Assembly (NCBI RefSeq): GCF_002592005.1
Contig: NZ_NVQF01000015.1
Location: 1 to 64,000 of the forward strand
DNA: 64,000 nucleotides
Direction of reading: 5' to 3'
DNA from: Mycolicibacterium palauense
GTDB taxonomy: Bacteria; Actinomycetota; Actinomycetes; Mycobacteriales; Mycobacteriaceae
In this document: positions 56,449 to 64,000 of the stretch, one piece after another
How the letters are laid out: each line of letters opens with the position of its first letter
Numbering within the stretch: the first letter of the stretch is position 1
Position numbers and translations under genes: made by a program
The notes under the pieces: generated by a model
The model's database searches: none
What the model was told of the DNA's origin: nothing
What the model saw: the letters and a program-made list of their open reading frames with translations, nothing else

Positions 56449-57653
56449 GCGGCGGCGAACGCGACCGCGTTCCGCCCGGCATCTCGCTGGGCAACTGGCA
56501 GTCGGCGCCGTATGCGCACTGGTCGTTCCAGCACGTCGAGGACTTCGTGCCGACCGCGGTGATCTCCCGCGGGAGCGGGCCGGTCGCGGCCCTGCCCGCC
56601 GCCGCTGTCCCGATCGCCGGGATCGCCCTGACCACCGTCGGCGGAGTGCCCACCTCCGTCGGCGCGGTGATGACCGCCACCGGCACCGACGGGTGGGCCG
56701 TGGCCCACCGCGGGTCGATGGTGGCCGAACACTACCGCGACGGCATGGGCGCCCACACGCGGCATCTGCTCTTCTCGGTGAGTAAGTCACTGGTCGCAGC
56801 CGTCACCGGCGCGCTGCACGGCGCCGGCGCGATCGAACTCGACGCACCGGTCACCGCGTTCGTTCCCGCATTGGCCGACAGCGGCTACGCGGGGGCGACG
56901 GTGCGTCACCTGCTGGACATGCGTTCGGGAATCGCCTTCTCCGATGACTACGGCGACCCGGCCGCGGAGATACACCTCCTCGACCAGGCGATGGGGTGGG
57001 CGCCCAGGAGCGGCCCGGAGGTTCCCCGCACGCTTCAGGATTTCCTGCTGACCCTGCGGCGCAAGACGGCCCACGGGGGCCCCTTCGAGTACCGCTCGTG
57101 CGATACCGACGTCCTCGGCTGGATCTGCGAGGCCGCCGGCGGCGCGAGGATGCCCGCACTGATGTCGGAGCTGGTGTGGAGCCGCATCGGCGCCCGGTGC
57201 GACGCCACCATCGGTGTCGACGCCGTCGGCACCGGAATGTTCAACGGCGGTATCAGCGCCTGCCTGACCGACATGGTCCGGTTCGGGTCGCTGTTCCTGT
57301 GCGACGGCGTCTCATTGACCGGGCAGCAGGTGGTGCCGGCCACGTGGATCGCCGACACCCTCGAGGGCGGGCCCGACTCGCGTGAGGCCTTCGCGGCCTG
57401 CCCCGAGGACACCGGTATGCCCGGCGGGATGTACCGCAACCAGGTGTGGTTTCCCTATCCGGGCAACAACGTCGTGCTGTGTCAGGGGATGTCCGGGCAG
57501 ATGATCTACATCAACCGCGCCGCCGAGGTGGTGGCCGCCAAGCTGTCCACCCAGCCGCACCTGGAGGGCCCGCACATACTGCCGGACACGTTGCACGCGT
57601 TCGATGCGGTGGCACGCGAATTGGCGTCGACCGGCGGTGGGCCCGGGGCGTGA
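56445..57653 (+). CDS. Beta-lactamase-family serine hydrolase (NylB-like)
   Basis: The 402-residue protein has the class C / 6-aminohexanoate hydrolase motif LLFSVSKSLVAA (S-x-x-K, S about 111) and YRSCDTDVLGW (Y-x-S/N). The C-terminal KLS/T-like triad is replaced by GMSGQMIYI. Residues 1-40 have no clear signal peptide. It overlaps the upstream ATP-grasp gene by four bases (GTGA), so both act on related substrates, possibly making and splitting an amide. This pairing also occurs in other mycobacteria. Confidence 0.82.
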   Translation: MSGGERDRVPPGISLGNWQSAPYAHWSFQHVEDFVPTAVISRGSGPVAALPAAAVPIAGIALTTVGGVPTSVGAVMTATGTDGWAVAHRGSMVAEHYRDGMGAHTRHLLFSVSKSLVAAVTGALHGAGAIELDAPVTAFVPALADSGYAGATVRHLLDMRSGIAFSDDYGDPAAEIHLLDQAMGWAPRSGPEVPRTLQDFLLTLRRKTAHGGPFEYRSCDTDVLGWICEAAGGARMPALMSELVWSRIGARCDATIGVDAVGTGMFNGGISACLTDMVRFGSLFLCDGVSLTGQQVVPATWIADTLEGGPDSREAFAACPEDTGMPGGMYRNQVWFPYPGNNVVLCQGMSGQMIYINRAAEVVAAKLSTQPHLEGPHILPDTLHAFDAVARELASTGGGPGA

Positions 57654-57663
57654 CCCCCGCTGG

Positions 57664-58644
57664 TCAGCCGCCGTCGTCGTGGCGAAGGGGTCGTCCCCTG
57701 CTCCGGTACAGGGCGGCGTCGGCCCGTGCGTAGAGTTCGGCGACGCTGGCGTTGATCGCGGGTTGGCTGGCCGCACCCATGCTCACCTCGGGAGTGTGCA
57801 GCCGGATGTATCGCTGAAACTCGTCGACGACCGCGGGCCCATCCCCGGCGATGCAGGCCGCGAACTCGTCGCCGCCCAGCCGGGCCAGGACTGCGTGGCG
57901 CGGGGTCGCCTGTCTCCAGTGCCGGGCGTAGCTCGTGATCCGGTCGTCGCCGGCCCGGTGTCCGAAGGTGTCGTTGAGCGTCTTCAGATTGTTGATGTCG
58001 AGCGCGATGACGGTGACCGTGGCCGACCCCGCGCGGAAGCGGCTCAGCAGTTCGGCCGTGCCCAGTTCCCAGCCCGCGCGATTGAGCAGGCCCGTCATGG
58101 GGTCGGTGCAGGCCGCGGTGAACATCGCCCGCATGAGCACCCCGAAGGACTCGGCCGCTCCGATGATCGCCACGGCGATGATGAGATACGAAATGAAGCC
58201 GGTCTTCGGCGCCGGAGCGATGGCGACGGCGATCACGCACGCACCGGTGGTGGTGCCGATCAACACCCAGGCCTGGCGCGGCGGAGAGAAGGCACGCAGG
58301 TACATCGCCAGGAACATCGGGGCGATCAAGCAGACGTACTCGGCGATCATCGAGACGTGAAACGCCATCACCACGGGAGTGGCGGCGACGGCGGCCAGGG
58401 TCGGCGGGAGCAGGCGGTGCCGTTCCACCGCCAGGTAGGACAAAGCCGCCGCGCCCAGAACGACGGCGAGGATCCCGCCGGTGGGATTGCCGTAGGTGAG
58501 GTCGGGATGGATCGGAAACAGGGTGAACACGACCCCGTAGAGATAGAGGAACGTGGTGGCACCCAGGTAGATGCGCAGCAGGCGCACCCTCTCGTTGCCG
58601 AACACCCGGTAGTCGGCACCCGCGAGCGAGCTGGGGCGGTACAT
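57664..58644 (-). CDS. Membrane-bound diguanylate cyclase (GGDEF)
   Basis: The 326-residue protein has six membrane helices in the first 175 residues and a GGDEF domain: TDPMTGLLNRAG, then VIALDINNLKTLNDTFGHRAGDDRI and LGGDEFAACIAG. The GGDEF signature is intact, so it should make c-di-GMP. No inhibitory RxxD site is seen five residues upstream of GGDEF (it reads HAVLARLGGDEF). The ATG at 58644 follows four copies of a 14-base repeat. It ends ten bases from the convergent hydrolase gene. Confidence 0.88.
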   Translation of the reverse strand: MYRPSSLAGADYRVFGNERVRLLRIYLGATTFLYLYGVVFTLFPIHPDLTYGNPTGGILAVVLGAAALSYLAVERHRLLPPTLAAVAATPVVMAFHVSMIAEYVCLIAPMFLAMYLRAFSPPRQAWVLIGTTTGACVIAVAIAPAPKTGFISYLIIAVAIIGAAESFGVLMRAMFTAACTDPMTGLLNRAGWELGTAELLSRFRAGSATVTVIALDINNLKTLNDTFGHRAGDDRITSYARHWRQATPRHAVLARLGGDEFAACIAGDGPAVVDEFQRYIRLHTPEVSMGAASQPAINASVAELYARADAALYRSRGRPLRHDDGG

Positions 58645-58681
58645 GCGGGTTCACCTGCCTGGGACCGACTGACATCCGGGG

Positions 58682-58737
58682 ATGCACGAAACTGGATGCA
58701 CGAAACTGGATGCACGAACTTCGATGCACGAATTTCG
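58682..58737 (-). repeat. Four tandem 14-bp repeats upstream of the diguanylate cyclase
   Basis: ATGCACGAAACTGG occurs twice (58682, 58696), then ATGCACGAACTTCG (58710) and ATGCACGAATTTCG (58724). The last two contain the small dyads CGAACTTCG and CGAATTTCG. They lie 38-93 bases before the ATG and may be regulator binding sites or a leader structure. Confidence 0.8.
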
Positions 58738-58879
58738 ATGCCTTGGAGTATCGCGCGACCGCGGCCGATCGCGCAGGAAGTGCCGTGAGTCGTGCCCCAA
58801 CCTCAACCGAGCGCCCCCCAGTGCGGGTGTCGCCGCGACCGGCCTCGTCCCGTCGGCCGGTGGCGAGAAATCCCCGAGG

Positions 58880-60676
58880 TCAGCTTCTTTCGCGTGACCA
58901 CCGGGAATCCGCGGCGGCGACGGTCCGGATGACGCCGACCATGTCGAGGGCTCCGTCGCCGGCCGCCATCGCCCGACGGTAGAGGTCACGGCTGACTCTG
59001 ATCAGTGGGACCGCCAGTTGTGCGTCGTCTGCCGCCGAGACGACGAGCTCGGCGTTCATCAGCACATCGGAGATCGCGGCTTGCGCAGTGAAATCGGCGT
59101 CGAGGAGCTTCGCCGACTTGGTGCGCGAGATCGGCGAGGACATCTGACCGGAATCGAGGACCGATCGCAGCATCGCGGTGTCCACGCCGAGTTCGGTGCC
59201 GAAATGGAACGTCTCGGCCAGCGCCGTGACCAGGGTGATCAGGAAGACGCTGGAGGACAGCTTCAGGGTCAGCGCCGAGGGCACCGGTCCGCACCGTGTC
59301 ACCTGCGCACACAGCGGGTCCAGGATCGGCTCCACCCGGCGCAGGACATCCGGGCGCCCGGCGGTCATGGCGACAAGGCGTCCCTGCTGGGCCGGGCGTT
59401 GCGACCCGGACACCGGCGCCTCGACGTAGTCGCCCCCGGCCGCCTCGACCTCCTCGGCGAGTGCCCGCGAAAAGCGCGGCGACAGAGTGCCCATGTTGAC
59501 GATCGTGCGGCCGGCCGCCAGCGACGCCAGACCGGCCGCGGTCCCCCGCAACACCTCGTCGACGGCGGTCTCATCGCGGAGCATCAGGATGACCGTCTGG
59601 CATTCCGCGAAGAGGTCGCCGATCGACGGCACCGCCCGGGCCCCCTGGGCCGCCAGCCGCGCGGCCGCGCCGGGGCTGCGGTTCCACACGGTCAGCGGCG
59701 TGCCGTGCCGGAGCAGACGCGCGGCCATGGCACTACCCATGATTCCCAGTCCGGCGAAGCCCACGCGCGCGGCCACGGGCGCGGGCTCCTCGACCAGGCG
59801 CTTGCGAAACCAATGGTGCGCGTAGGGCTCGTCGTTGAACGGAGCGACCTCCTCGTAGCCAGTCGCGCGGTAGAGGCCTATCGCCTCGTGCAACGACCGG
59901 TTGGTGTCCAGTCGCACGGCCCGGGCGCCGAGGTGTAGCGCCTCGGCCTCCGCGGCGAGCAGCAGCCTGCGGCCGATACCCAGTCCGCGGGCCTCCCCGG
60001 AGACCCACAGTCGTTTGATCTCCGCGGTGTCGTGGTCACGAAGTTTGACGCCGATGCAGCCCACCGGATGTCCCTTGAGCGTCGCGAGCAGGAACCGTCC
60101 CCGCGGCGGACTCATCTCCTCGTCGGTGGCGGCCAGCGTCGTGCTCTGGTCGAAGCCCTGCGGCAGCGAGTCGTCGAGCGTGGCGAAGTAGGCCGCCACC
60201 GCCGATCGGGCCTCGGGCGAGGCGGGGTCGGCGGGTCCGATCGTGACCGCCGAGGCGGTGAACAGGCGGCGCACGGTGGTCGCGGCACCGATCAGCTCCT
60301 CGCGCTGGCGATCGCTGAGCGGAGACAGGATCGTCGTCACCAGGTCGTCGGAGAGATCGTTGAGGACGGTCAACTCGCGGCGGCCCGCCGGCGTCAGATG
60401 CGCACGGCGCACCCGGCTGTCCGTGCCGGAGGCCGCGGTGGCCACAAGACCGTCGCGTTCGAGGGATCGCAGCAGCCGGCTGAGGTAACCGGAGTCCAGC
60501 CCGGTGCGCGCGCGCAGTTCGCGCACCTCGGCGCCGTCGGGGCCGATCTCCCAGAGCAGCCGGTCCAGTCCGAGGGATCGGTCACGGGCGAGGTACTGAT
60601 CCTCGAGTGCACCGATGCGTTCGGTGACGGTGCGGTTGAACGCGCGCAGCGCGTCGATGTCCGGGCGGCCGACCAT
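58880..60676 (-). CDS. MarR - GNAT - NAD-binding dehydrogenase triple fusion
   Basis: A 598-residue frame has three parts. Residues 1-140 are a MarR winged HTH (LLWEIGPDGAEVRELRARTGLDSGYLSRLLRSLERDGLV in pieces). Residues 150-310 are a GNAT: VGCIGVKLRDHDTAEIKRLWVSGEARGLGIGRRLL in pieces, with VRLDTNRSLHEAIGLYRATGYEE. A ten-residue linker is followed by an HIBADH/6PGDH-like dehydrogenase at 320-598: VGFAGLGIMGSAMAARLL, SSSVFLITLVTALAE and the KSAKLLDADF segment with the catalytic lysine. The MarR-GNAT pair is a known family; joined to a dehydrogenase it is unusual. The ATG at 60676 lies in a 26-bp palindrome, so self-repression is likely. Confidence 0.85.
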   Translation of the reverse strand: MVGRPDIDALRAFNRTVTERIGALEDQYLARDRSLGLDRLLWEIGPDGAEVRELRARTGLDSGYLSRLLRSLERDGLVATAASGTDSRVRRAHLTPAGRRELTVLNDLSDDLVTTILSPLSDRQREELIGAATTVRRLFTASAVTIGPADPASPEARSAVAAYFATLDDSLPQGFDQSTTLAATDEEMSPPRGRFLLATLKGHPVGCIGVKLRDHDTAEIKRLWVSGEARGLGIGRRLLLAAEAEALHLGARAVRLDTNRSLHEAIGLYRATGYEEVAPFNDEPYAHHWFRKRLVEEPAPVAARVGFAGLGIMGSAMAARLLRHGTPLTVWNRSPGAAARLAAQGARAVPSIGDLFAECQTVILMLRDETAVDEVLRGTAAGLASLAAGRTIVNMGTLSPRFSRALAEEVEAAGGDYVEAPVSGSQRPAQQGRLVAMTAGRPDVLRRVEPILDPLCAQVTRCGPVPSALTLKLSSSVFLITLVTALAETFHFGTELGVDTAMLRSVLDSGQMSSPISRTKSAKLLDADFTAQAAISDVLMNAELVVSAADDAQLAVPLIRVSRDLYRRAMAAGDGALDMVGVIRTVAAADSRWSRERS

Positions 60677-60700
60677 ATATCTGACCTTAGTCAGATATAT
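60675..60700. promoter_or_regulatory. 26-bp perfect palindrome over the start of the MarR fusion gene
   Basis: ATATATCTGAC and GTCAGATATAT flank CTTA. The dyad overlaps the ATG and the ribosome site, and MarR proteins commonly bind such sites. Confidence 0.82.
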
Positions 60701-60732
60701 GGCGGGTGGCAGTCGGCTCAACCGAGCTCAGC

Positions 60733-60780
60733 GCACTCGCCGACGCACTCACCGACGCACTCACCGAAGCACTCACCACG
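60733..60780. repeat. Four tandem 12-bp repeats
   Basis: GCACTCGCCGAC, GCACTCACCGAC, GCACTCACCGAA and GCACTCACCACG in a row, between the sugar isomerase stop and the MarR fusion gene. Their role is unknown. Confidence 0.75.
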
Positions 60781-60826
60781 GTCCGGCGCGTTGCCGAGGA
60801 CGATCCGCATCGATGACCGCCCGCGA

Positions 60827-62299
60827 TCAGACGCTGACGTGCCTGAGGCCGAGGAGTTCTGCGGCGGCCCCGAGCTCGGCCGCCCGATGTCCGGTGCACA
60901 GGGCCCAGTGGTGGCCGGTGCCCGTCGCGCTCCATTCGTCGGTCCATTCGCCGGGGTCGCGACCGAAATCCACCCGCGAGGTGGTGTTGCCGATGGCCAG
61001 CAGTGGGCCCTGCACGACGGTCCCCTCGGAGGTGATGAACGACAGCGAACCGTCGATGCCCTGTCCCACCGCGAAGGTGGTCACCGGCCCGTGCGTGACG
61101 TCGAACTCGACGCCGACCCCGTACCCGCGCTTGCCGTGGTAGACGCCCAGTCCACGCAGCAGCGGACGGCCCGACGAAATGGCGAGATGCGCGGGCCCGT
61201 CATGGCCCATCTCGACGACGTTGTCGTCGAAGTTCAGTGCCTGCAGCTCGGTGAACGAGCCGCCGGCGCCGATCCGGTCGGCGACCAGCATGGCGATCGC
61301 GGTGCGGATGTCGTACTCCCCCGCGGCCGGGATGCCGCGCGCCGTCAGCAGGGATGCGCCGAGAATCATGCCGGCGCCGAGGCGTTCGTGTATCTCGCCC
61401 TCCTGGCCACGGTGGTAGTAGGCCAGGGCGTCCAACTCGAAATCGGCTACCAGGGTGTCCAGACCGACCGACACCCGTGCCGCCCAGCGCAAGTCGTCGT
61501 CCACCACCGAGTGGTCCAGCTCGAACACCGACTGCGCCAGTTCGACGCGCTCCGCGGTCTGCTGGTCGCCGACGGCGGCGACCCGGACCCGCAGATCGTC
61601 GAACTCGAGGACCTCGACATGGCAGCCGAGCCGGCTCGACAGCAGTGTCATGTCCGTCGAGATGTCGAGCATGCCCGGATAGAGGTGGCCCATCAGCCCG
61701 ACCCGCGCCGTCCGCACCGCGGCTCGTGCGGTGGCCGCCGAGAGCCACCGCCGTATCCGGCGCCAGGCGTTGTCGTCGTCGAGGTATCCCGAGACGGAAC
61801 GGAAATCGATGCCGCTACGTCGAAACACGTTGGCCACCTCCGGTAGCGGACATTGGCCGCAGTATGCCAACCAGGCGCCCGTATCGGTGTTGGCGTGATC
61901 CATCGCGGTGGTGGGCTGAAGATCGATGAGCAGCACCGGCGCCTGGGTGCGCTGCGCGATGGGCAGCACCATGGATGCGGTGAGGTAGGTGGTCAGGAAG
62001 ACGACCACCAGGTCACAGTCGGCGCGCCGCAACGTGTCCGCGGCCGCCGCGGACTCCCGTGGATCCGAGACGAAGCCCGCGTCGATCACCTCGCACTCGA
62101 AGCCCTCGAACCGCTGTGTCACCCGACGCACCGACTCGCGGAGCGTGGGTAGGAGCTCGGGAAACTGTGGCCAGTAGGCCCCCAGGCCGCCGGACACGAG
62201 TCCGATCCGGGTTTTCCGCGGTGTGATTCGCGCCAGGAGCGGTGCTGTCGTTCCCGGTGCCGGCGCCCGGGTCTCGGGCGTCAATGCGGTGTCCGTCAC
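60827..62299 (-). CDS. L-arabinose/L-fucose isomerase-family protein
   Basis: The 490-residue protein has the isomerase fold: GLVSGGLGAYWPQFPELLPTL, VVVFLTTYLTASMVLPIAQ, PVLLIDLQPTT and a metal-site region FDDNVVEMGHDGPAHLAIS. The C-terminal part (VTTFAVGQGIDGSL) matches the L-fucose/L-arabinose isomerase superfamily; the exact sugar is not known. No sugar transporter or kinase is in the window. A LacI-type operator lies 155 bases upstream of the ATG at 62299. Confidence 0.85.
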   Translation of the reverse strand: MTDTALTPETRAPAPGTTAPLLARITPRKTRIGLVSGGLGAYWPQFPELLPTLRESVRRVTQRFEGFECEVIDAGFVSDPRESAAAADTLRRADCDLVVVFLTTYLTASMVLPIAQRTQAPVLLIDLQPTTAMDHANTDTGAWLAYCGQCPLPEVANVFRRSGIDFRSVSGYLDDDNAWRRIRRWLSAATARAAVRTARVGLMGHLYPGMLDISTDMTLLSSRLGCHVEVLEFDDLRVRVAAVGDQQTAERVELAQSVFELDHSVVDDDLRWAARVSVGLDTLVADFELDALAYYHRGQEGEIHERLGAGMILGASLLTARGIPAAGEYDIRTAIAMLVADRIGAGGSFTELQALNFDDNVVEMGHDGPAHLAISSGRPLLRGLGVYHGKRGYGVGVEFDVTHGPVTTFAVGQGIDGSLSFITSEGTVVQGPLLAIGNTTSRVDFGRDPGEWTDEWSATGTGHHWALCTGHRAAELGAAAELLGLRHVSV

Positions 62300-62453
62300 G
62301 GTGTATCTCCCTCAACCTCTCTCGACCTCGATCTGCCCCGTGCAGCCAGTGTCGGCGCTTGGCCACCACGTGCAGGGTTCTCTCTCGCCGGCCGCGGGGC
62401 GGCTGGTCCGGGCGGCCGCGCCGCCCGGCATTCCGGTGCCGCCACGACGAAAA

Positions 62454-62465
62454 TGAAACGTTTCA
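62454..62465. promoter_or_regulatory. LacI-type operator
   Basis: TGAAACGTTTCA is a perfect 12-bp palindrome with a central CG, the classic LacI/GalR operator form. It lies 155 bp before the sugar isomerase start. No LacI gene is in the window. Confidence 0.75.
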
Positions 62466-62533
62466 ATTCGTTGTGATGGGTGTCACCGTATTGCAGAGCG
62501 GATGGGGCGTCAAGCAGCCCCGCGGCCCGGGGT

Positions 62534-62563
62534 CAGTCAAGAAGTGAAGTCACTTCTTGACTG
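62534..62563. promoter_or_regulatory. 30-bp perfect palindrome before enoyl-CoA hydratase
   Basis: CAGTCAAGAAGTG and CACTTCTTGACTG flank AAGT (arms 13 bases, spacer 4). It lies 30 bp before the ATG of the hydratase gene and is probably the site of the TetR protein encoded after it. Confidence 0.85.
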
Positions 62564-62592
62564 GTTGGGGTGCTCGCTGGTTGTCTGCGGGT

Positions 62593-63501
62593 ATGACCGC
62601 AGCACCGGACCAGTTCGAGACGATCCTCTACTCCACGCGTGACCGGATCGCCACCATCACCCTCAACCGCCCCGAGCACCTCAACACGATCGTGCCGCCC
62701 ATGCCCGACGAGGTGGAACGGGCCGTCGCGCTGGCCACCGGGGACCGCGACGTCTCGGTGATCGTGGTCCGGGGCGCGGGGCGGGCGTTCTGCGCGGGAT
62801 ACGACTTCGGCGGCGGGTTTCACCACTGGGATTCGTTGCTGACCACCGACGGGACATGGGACGCCGGTAAGGACTTCGACTTCGCGACCGCACCGCAGAC
62901 CGCGCCGACGCAGAAGCTGGCCGCCATCTGGCGGACCAACAAGCCCGTGATCGCCCAGGTCCATGGCTGGTGCGTCGGCGGCGGAAGCGATTTCGCACTG
63001 TGCGCCGACCTGATCGTCGCCAGCGACGACGCGGTGATCGGCACCCCCTACAGCAGGATGTGGGGCGCCTATCTGTCGGGCATGTGGCTCTACCGGCTCG
63101 GGCTCACCCGGGCCAAGGAGTACGCACTGACCGGGAAGCCGCTGACCGGCGTCGAGGCCGCCGACATCGGGTTGATCAACCAGTCGGTGCCGTTCGCGGA
63201 ATTGGAGGCGACGGTGTCCAACCTCGCCGAGCAGCTGGCCGGCATCCCGGTGTCGCAGCTGGCGGCGATGAAGCTGATCGTCAACCAGGCCTACGACAAC
63301 ATGGGGTTGGCCTCGACGCAGCGACTGGGCCCGATTCTCGACGGTCTGATGCGCAACACCGCCGAGGCGCGACGGTTCATCGACATCGCCGAGCAGCGGG
63401 GGGTCCGCGCCGCCGTGGCCGAGCGCGACGCGCCCTTCGGCGACTACAGCCAGGCCGACAAGGGGCGCCAGCCCAACCCCAACCACGTGATCATCCCCTA
63501 G
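62593..63501 (+). CDS. Enoyl-CoA hydratase/isomerase-family protein
   Basis: The 302-residue crotonase-fold protein has IATITLNRPEHLNTIVPPM, then VVRGAGRAFCAGYDFGGG (first oxyanion peptide), and VHGWCVGGGSDFALCADLIVASDDAVIG (second). The catalytic E pair of true hydratases (E in GG-S/L-E) is not clear, since GGGSDFAL carries S-D. It may catalyse a different crotonase reaction. The ATG at 62593 is 30 bases after a perfect palindrome. A TetR gene begins seven bases after its stop, so they probably form one operon. Confidence 0.9.
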   Translation: MTAAPDQFETILYSTRDRIATITLNRPEHLNTIVPPMPDEVERAVALATGDRDVSVIVVRGAGRAFCAGYDFGGGFHHWDSLLTTDGTWDAGKDFDFATAPQTAPTQKLAAIWRTNKPVIAQVHGWCVGGGSDFALCADLIVASDDAVIGTPYSRMWGAYLSGMWLYRLGLTRAKEYALTGKPLTGVEAADIGLINQSVPFAELEATVSNLAEQLAGIPVSQLAAMKLIVNQAYDNMGLASTQRLGPILDGLMRNTAEARRFIDIAEQRGVRAAVAERDAPFGDYSQADKGRQPNPNHVIIP

Positions 63502-63508
63502 CGTCGCG

Positions 63509-64000
63509 ATGAACCCACACCGGGCCGATCAACCCCTCACGGCGAAGGGGCGGGCCACCAAGTCGCGTCTGCTCGCCGCGGCCCGCGACGCCCTGCGCGA
63601 CCGGGGAACGGTGGAGATCGCCGAGGTGGCAGCCGCCGCGGGAGTGGCCCAAAGCGTCATCCACCGCTACTTCGTCAACAAGGCCGGCCTCGTCGAAGCG
63701 GTCGTCAACGATTTCTACGACAGCTATGACGAGGCAGTGTTCCTGGCGCCGCTGGCGCCGACGGCGAGCTGGTTCGAACGGGAGCAGTTGCGGATCACCC
63801 TGGAGGTCGCGTTTCTCTACGACCACCCGCTGGGGCCCCGGGTGGCGGCCGGTCTGGTGCACGAGGCCGCCGCGACCCGCATCGACGCCGAGCGTCAGCG
63901 CGCGCACGCCGCGATGGCCGCGCGCAATATCCGGCGCGGACAGCAGGCCGGCGAACTCCCGGCCCACGTCAACGCGGACCTGGCCGGCGCGGCGATCATC
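63509..64000 (+). CDS. TetR/AcrR-family regulator, N-terminal part (runs off the right edge)
   Basis: The frame is open from the ATG at 63509 to the window end (164 codons). The HTH reads ARDALRDRGTVEIAEVAAAAGVAQSVIHRYFVNKAGLVEAV in pieces, with the recognition helix AQSVIHRYF. The following helices are a typical ligand domain. It follows the hydratase gene by seven bases; the perfect palindrome at 62534-62563 is its likely operator. Confidence 0.88.
   Translation, partial: MNPHRADQPLTAKGRATKSRLLAAARDALRDRGTVEIAEVAAAAGVAQSVIHRYFVNKAGLVEAVVNDFYDSYDEAVFLAPLAPTASWFEREQLRITLEVAFLYDHPLGPRVAAGLVHEAAATRIDAERQRAHAAMAARNIRRGQQAGELPAHVNADLAGAAII

Noticed and set aside
58682..60780. CRISPR array
   Set aside because: The 14-bp and 12-bp units are directly adjacent without spacers, and no cas genes are present.
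60032..61846. 604-codon plus-strand frame over the sugar isomerase and MarR fusion
   Set aside because: It is opposite two well-supported minus-strand genes and includes the promoter palindrome; its composition is that of an antisense shadow.

Overview
The window is high-GC actinobacterial DNA and most likely comes from a fast-growing environmental Mycobacterium (Mycolicibacterium). Reasons: an MmpS/MmpL pair with a 4-base stop/start overlap, a mycofactocin-type SDR and an NDMA-type alcohol dehydrogenase, a mycothiol-dependent-isomerase-like protein, F420/FMN luciferase-like monooxygenases, a very high density of TetR regulators beside lipid and xenobiotic oxidoreductases, and at the left edge the N-terminus of a secreted mycobacterial protein with an acidic low-complexity region.

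Region 1 (about 1.3-19.3 kb) is an acquired defence island. Its left side carries the scar of a tyrosine recombinase (1322-1462) and of an IS30 transposase (about 1572-1621). Then come, mostly on the minus strand: a Kiwa system (kwaA, kwaB) followed by a third gene with a PD-(D/E)XK-like layout; a GNAT acetyltransferase on the plus strand; a complete four-gene type II CBASS operon (CD-NTase, E2-E1, JAB peptidase, nuclease-SAVED effector); a 1240-residue STAND NTPase; a GIY-YIG protein; a HEPN/zinc-ribbon protein; five IS21-like end repeats without a transposase; and three toxin-antitoxin pairs in a row (VapBC, MazEF, FitAB type). Four of these loci are broken by simple lesions: one in-frame TAA in the CD-NTase, one in-frame TAA in the E2-E1 gene, a one-base deletion in the GIY-YIG gene, and a 155-bp perfect tandem duplication that shifts the frame of the HEPN gene. 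The last lesion could revert by loss of one copy. A 54-bp repeat lies in both gaps between the TA pairs.

Region 2 (19.5-44.6 kb) is ordinary mycobacterial catabolic chromosome: short-chain dehydrogenases, two GMC oxidoreductases, a P450, an NDMA-type alcohol dehydrogenase, an LD-carboxypeptidase, a secreted beta-propeller, a DUF3237 protein, a membrane hydroxylase, and many divergently arranged regulators (TetR, FadR, AraC, CGNR). Clear inverted repeats sit in the shared promoters. An unusual DUF1905-PIN fusion is at 37.2 kb.

Region 3 (44.6-64 kb) holds mmpS-mmpL, an enoyl-CoA hydratase divergent from a Baeyer-Villiger monooxygenase/TetR operon, a DszA-like monooxygenase, an SDR/TetR pair, an ATP-grasp/serine-hydrolase operon, a membrane diguanylate cyclase with four 14-bp repeats upstream, a three-domain MarR-GNAT-NAD dehydrogenase fusion with a 26-bp palindrome over its start, a sugar isomerase with a LacI-type operator upstream, and an enoyl-CoA hydratase/TetR pair behind a 30-bp perfect palindrome. 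No tRNA, rRNA or CRISPR array was recognised. All assignments rest on reading translated sequence by eye; no database search was run.
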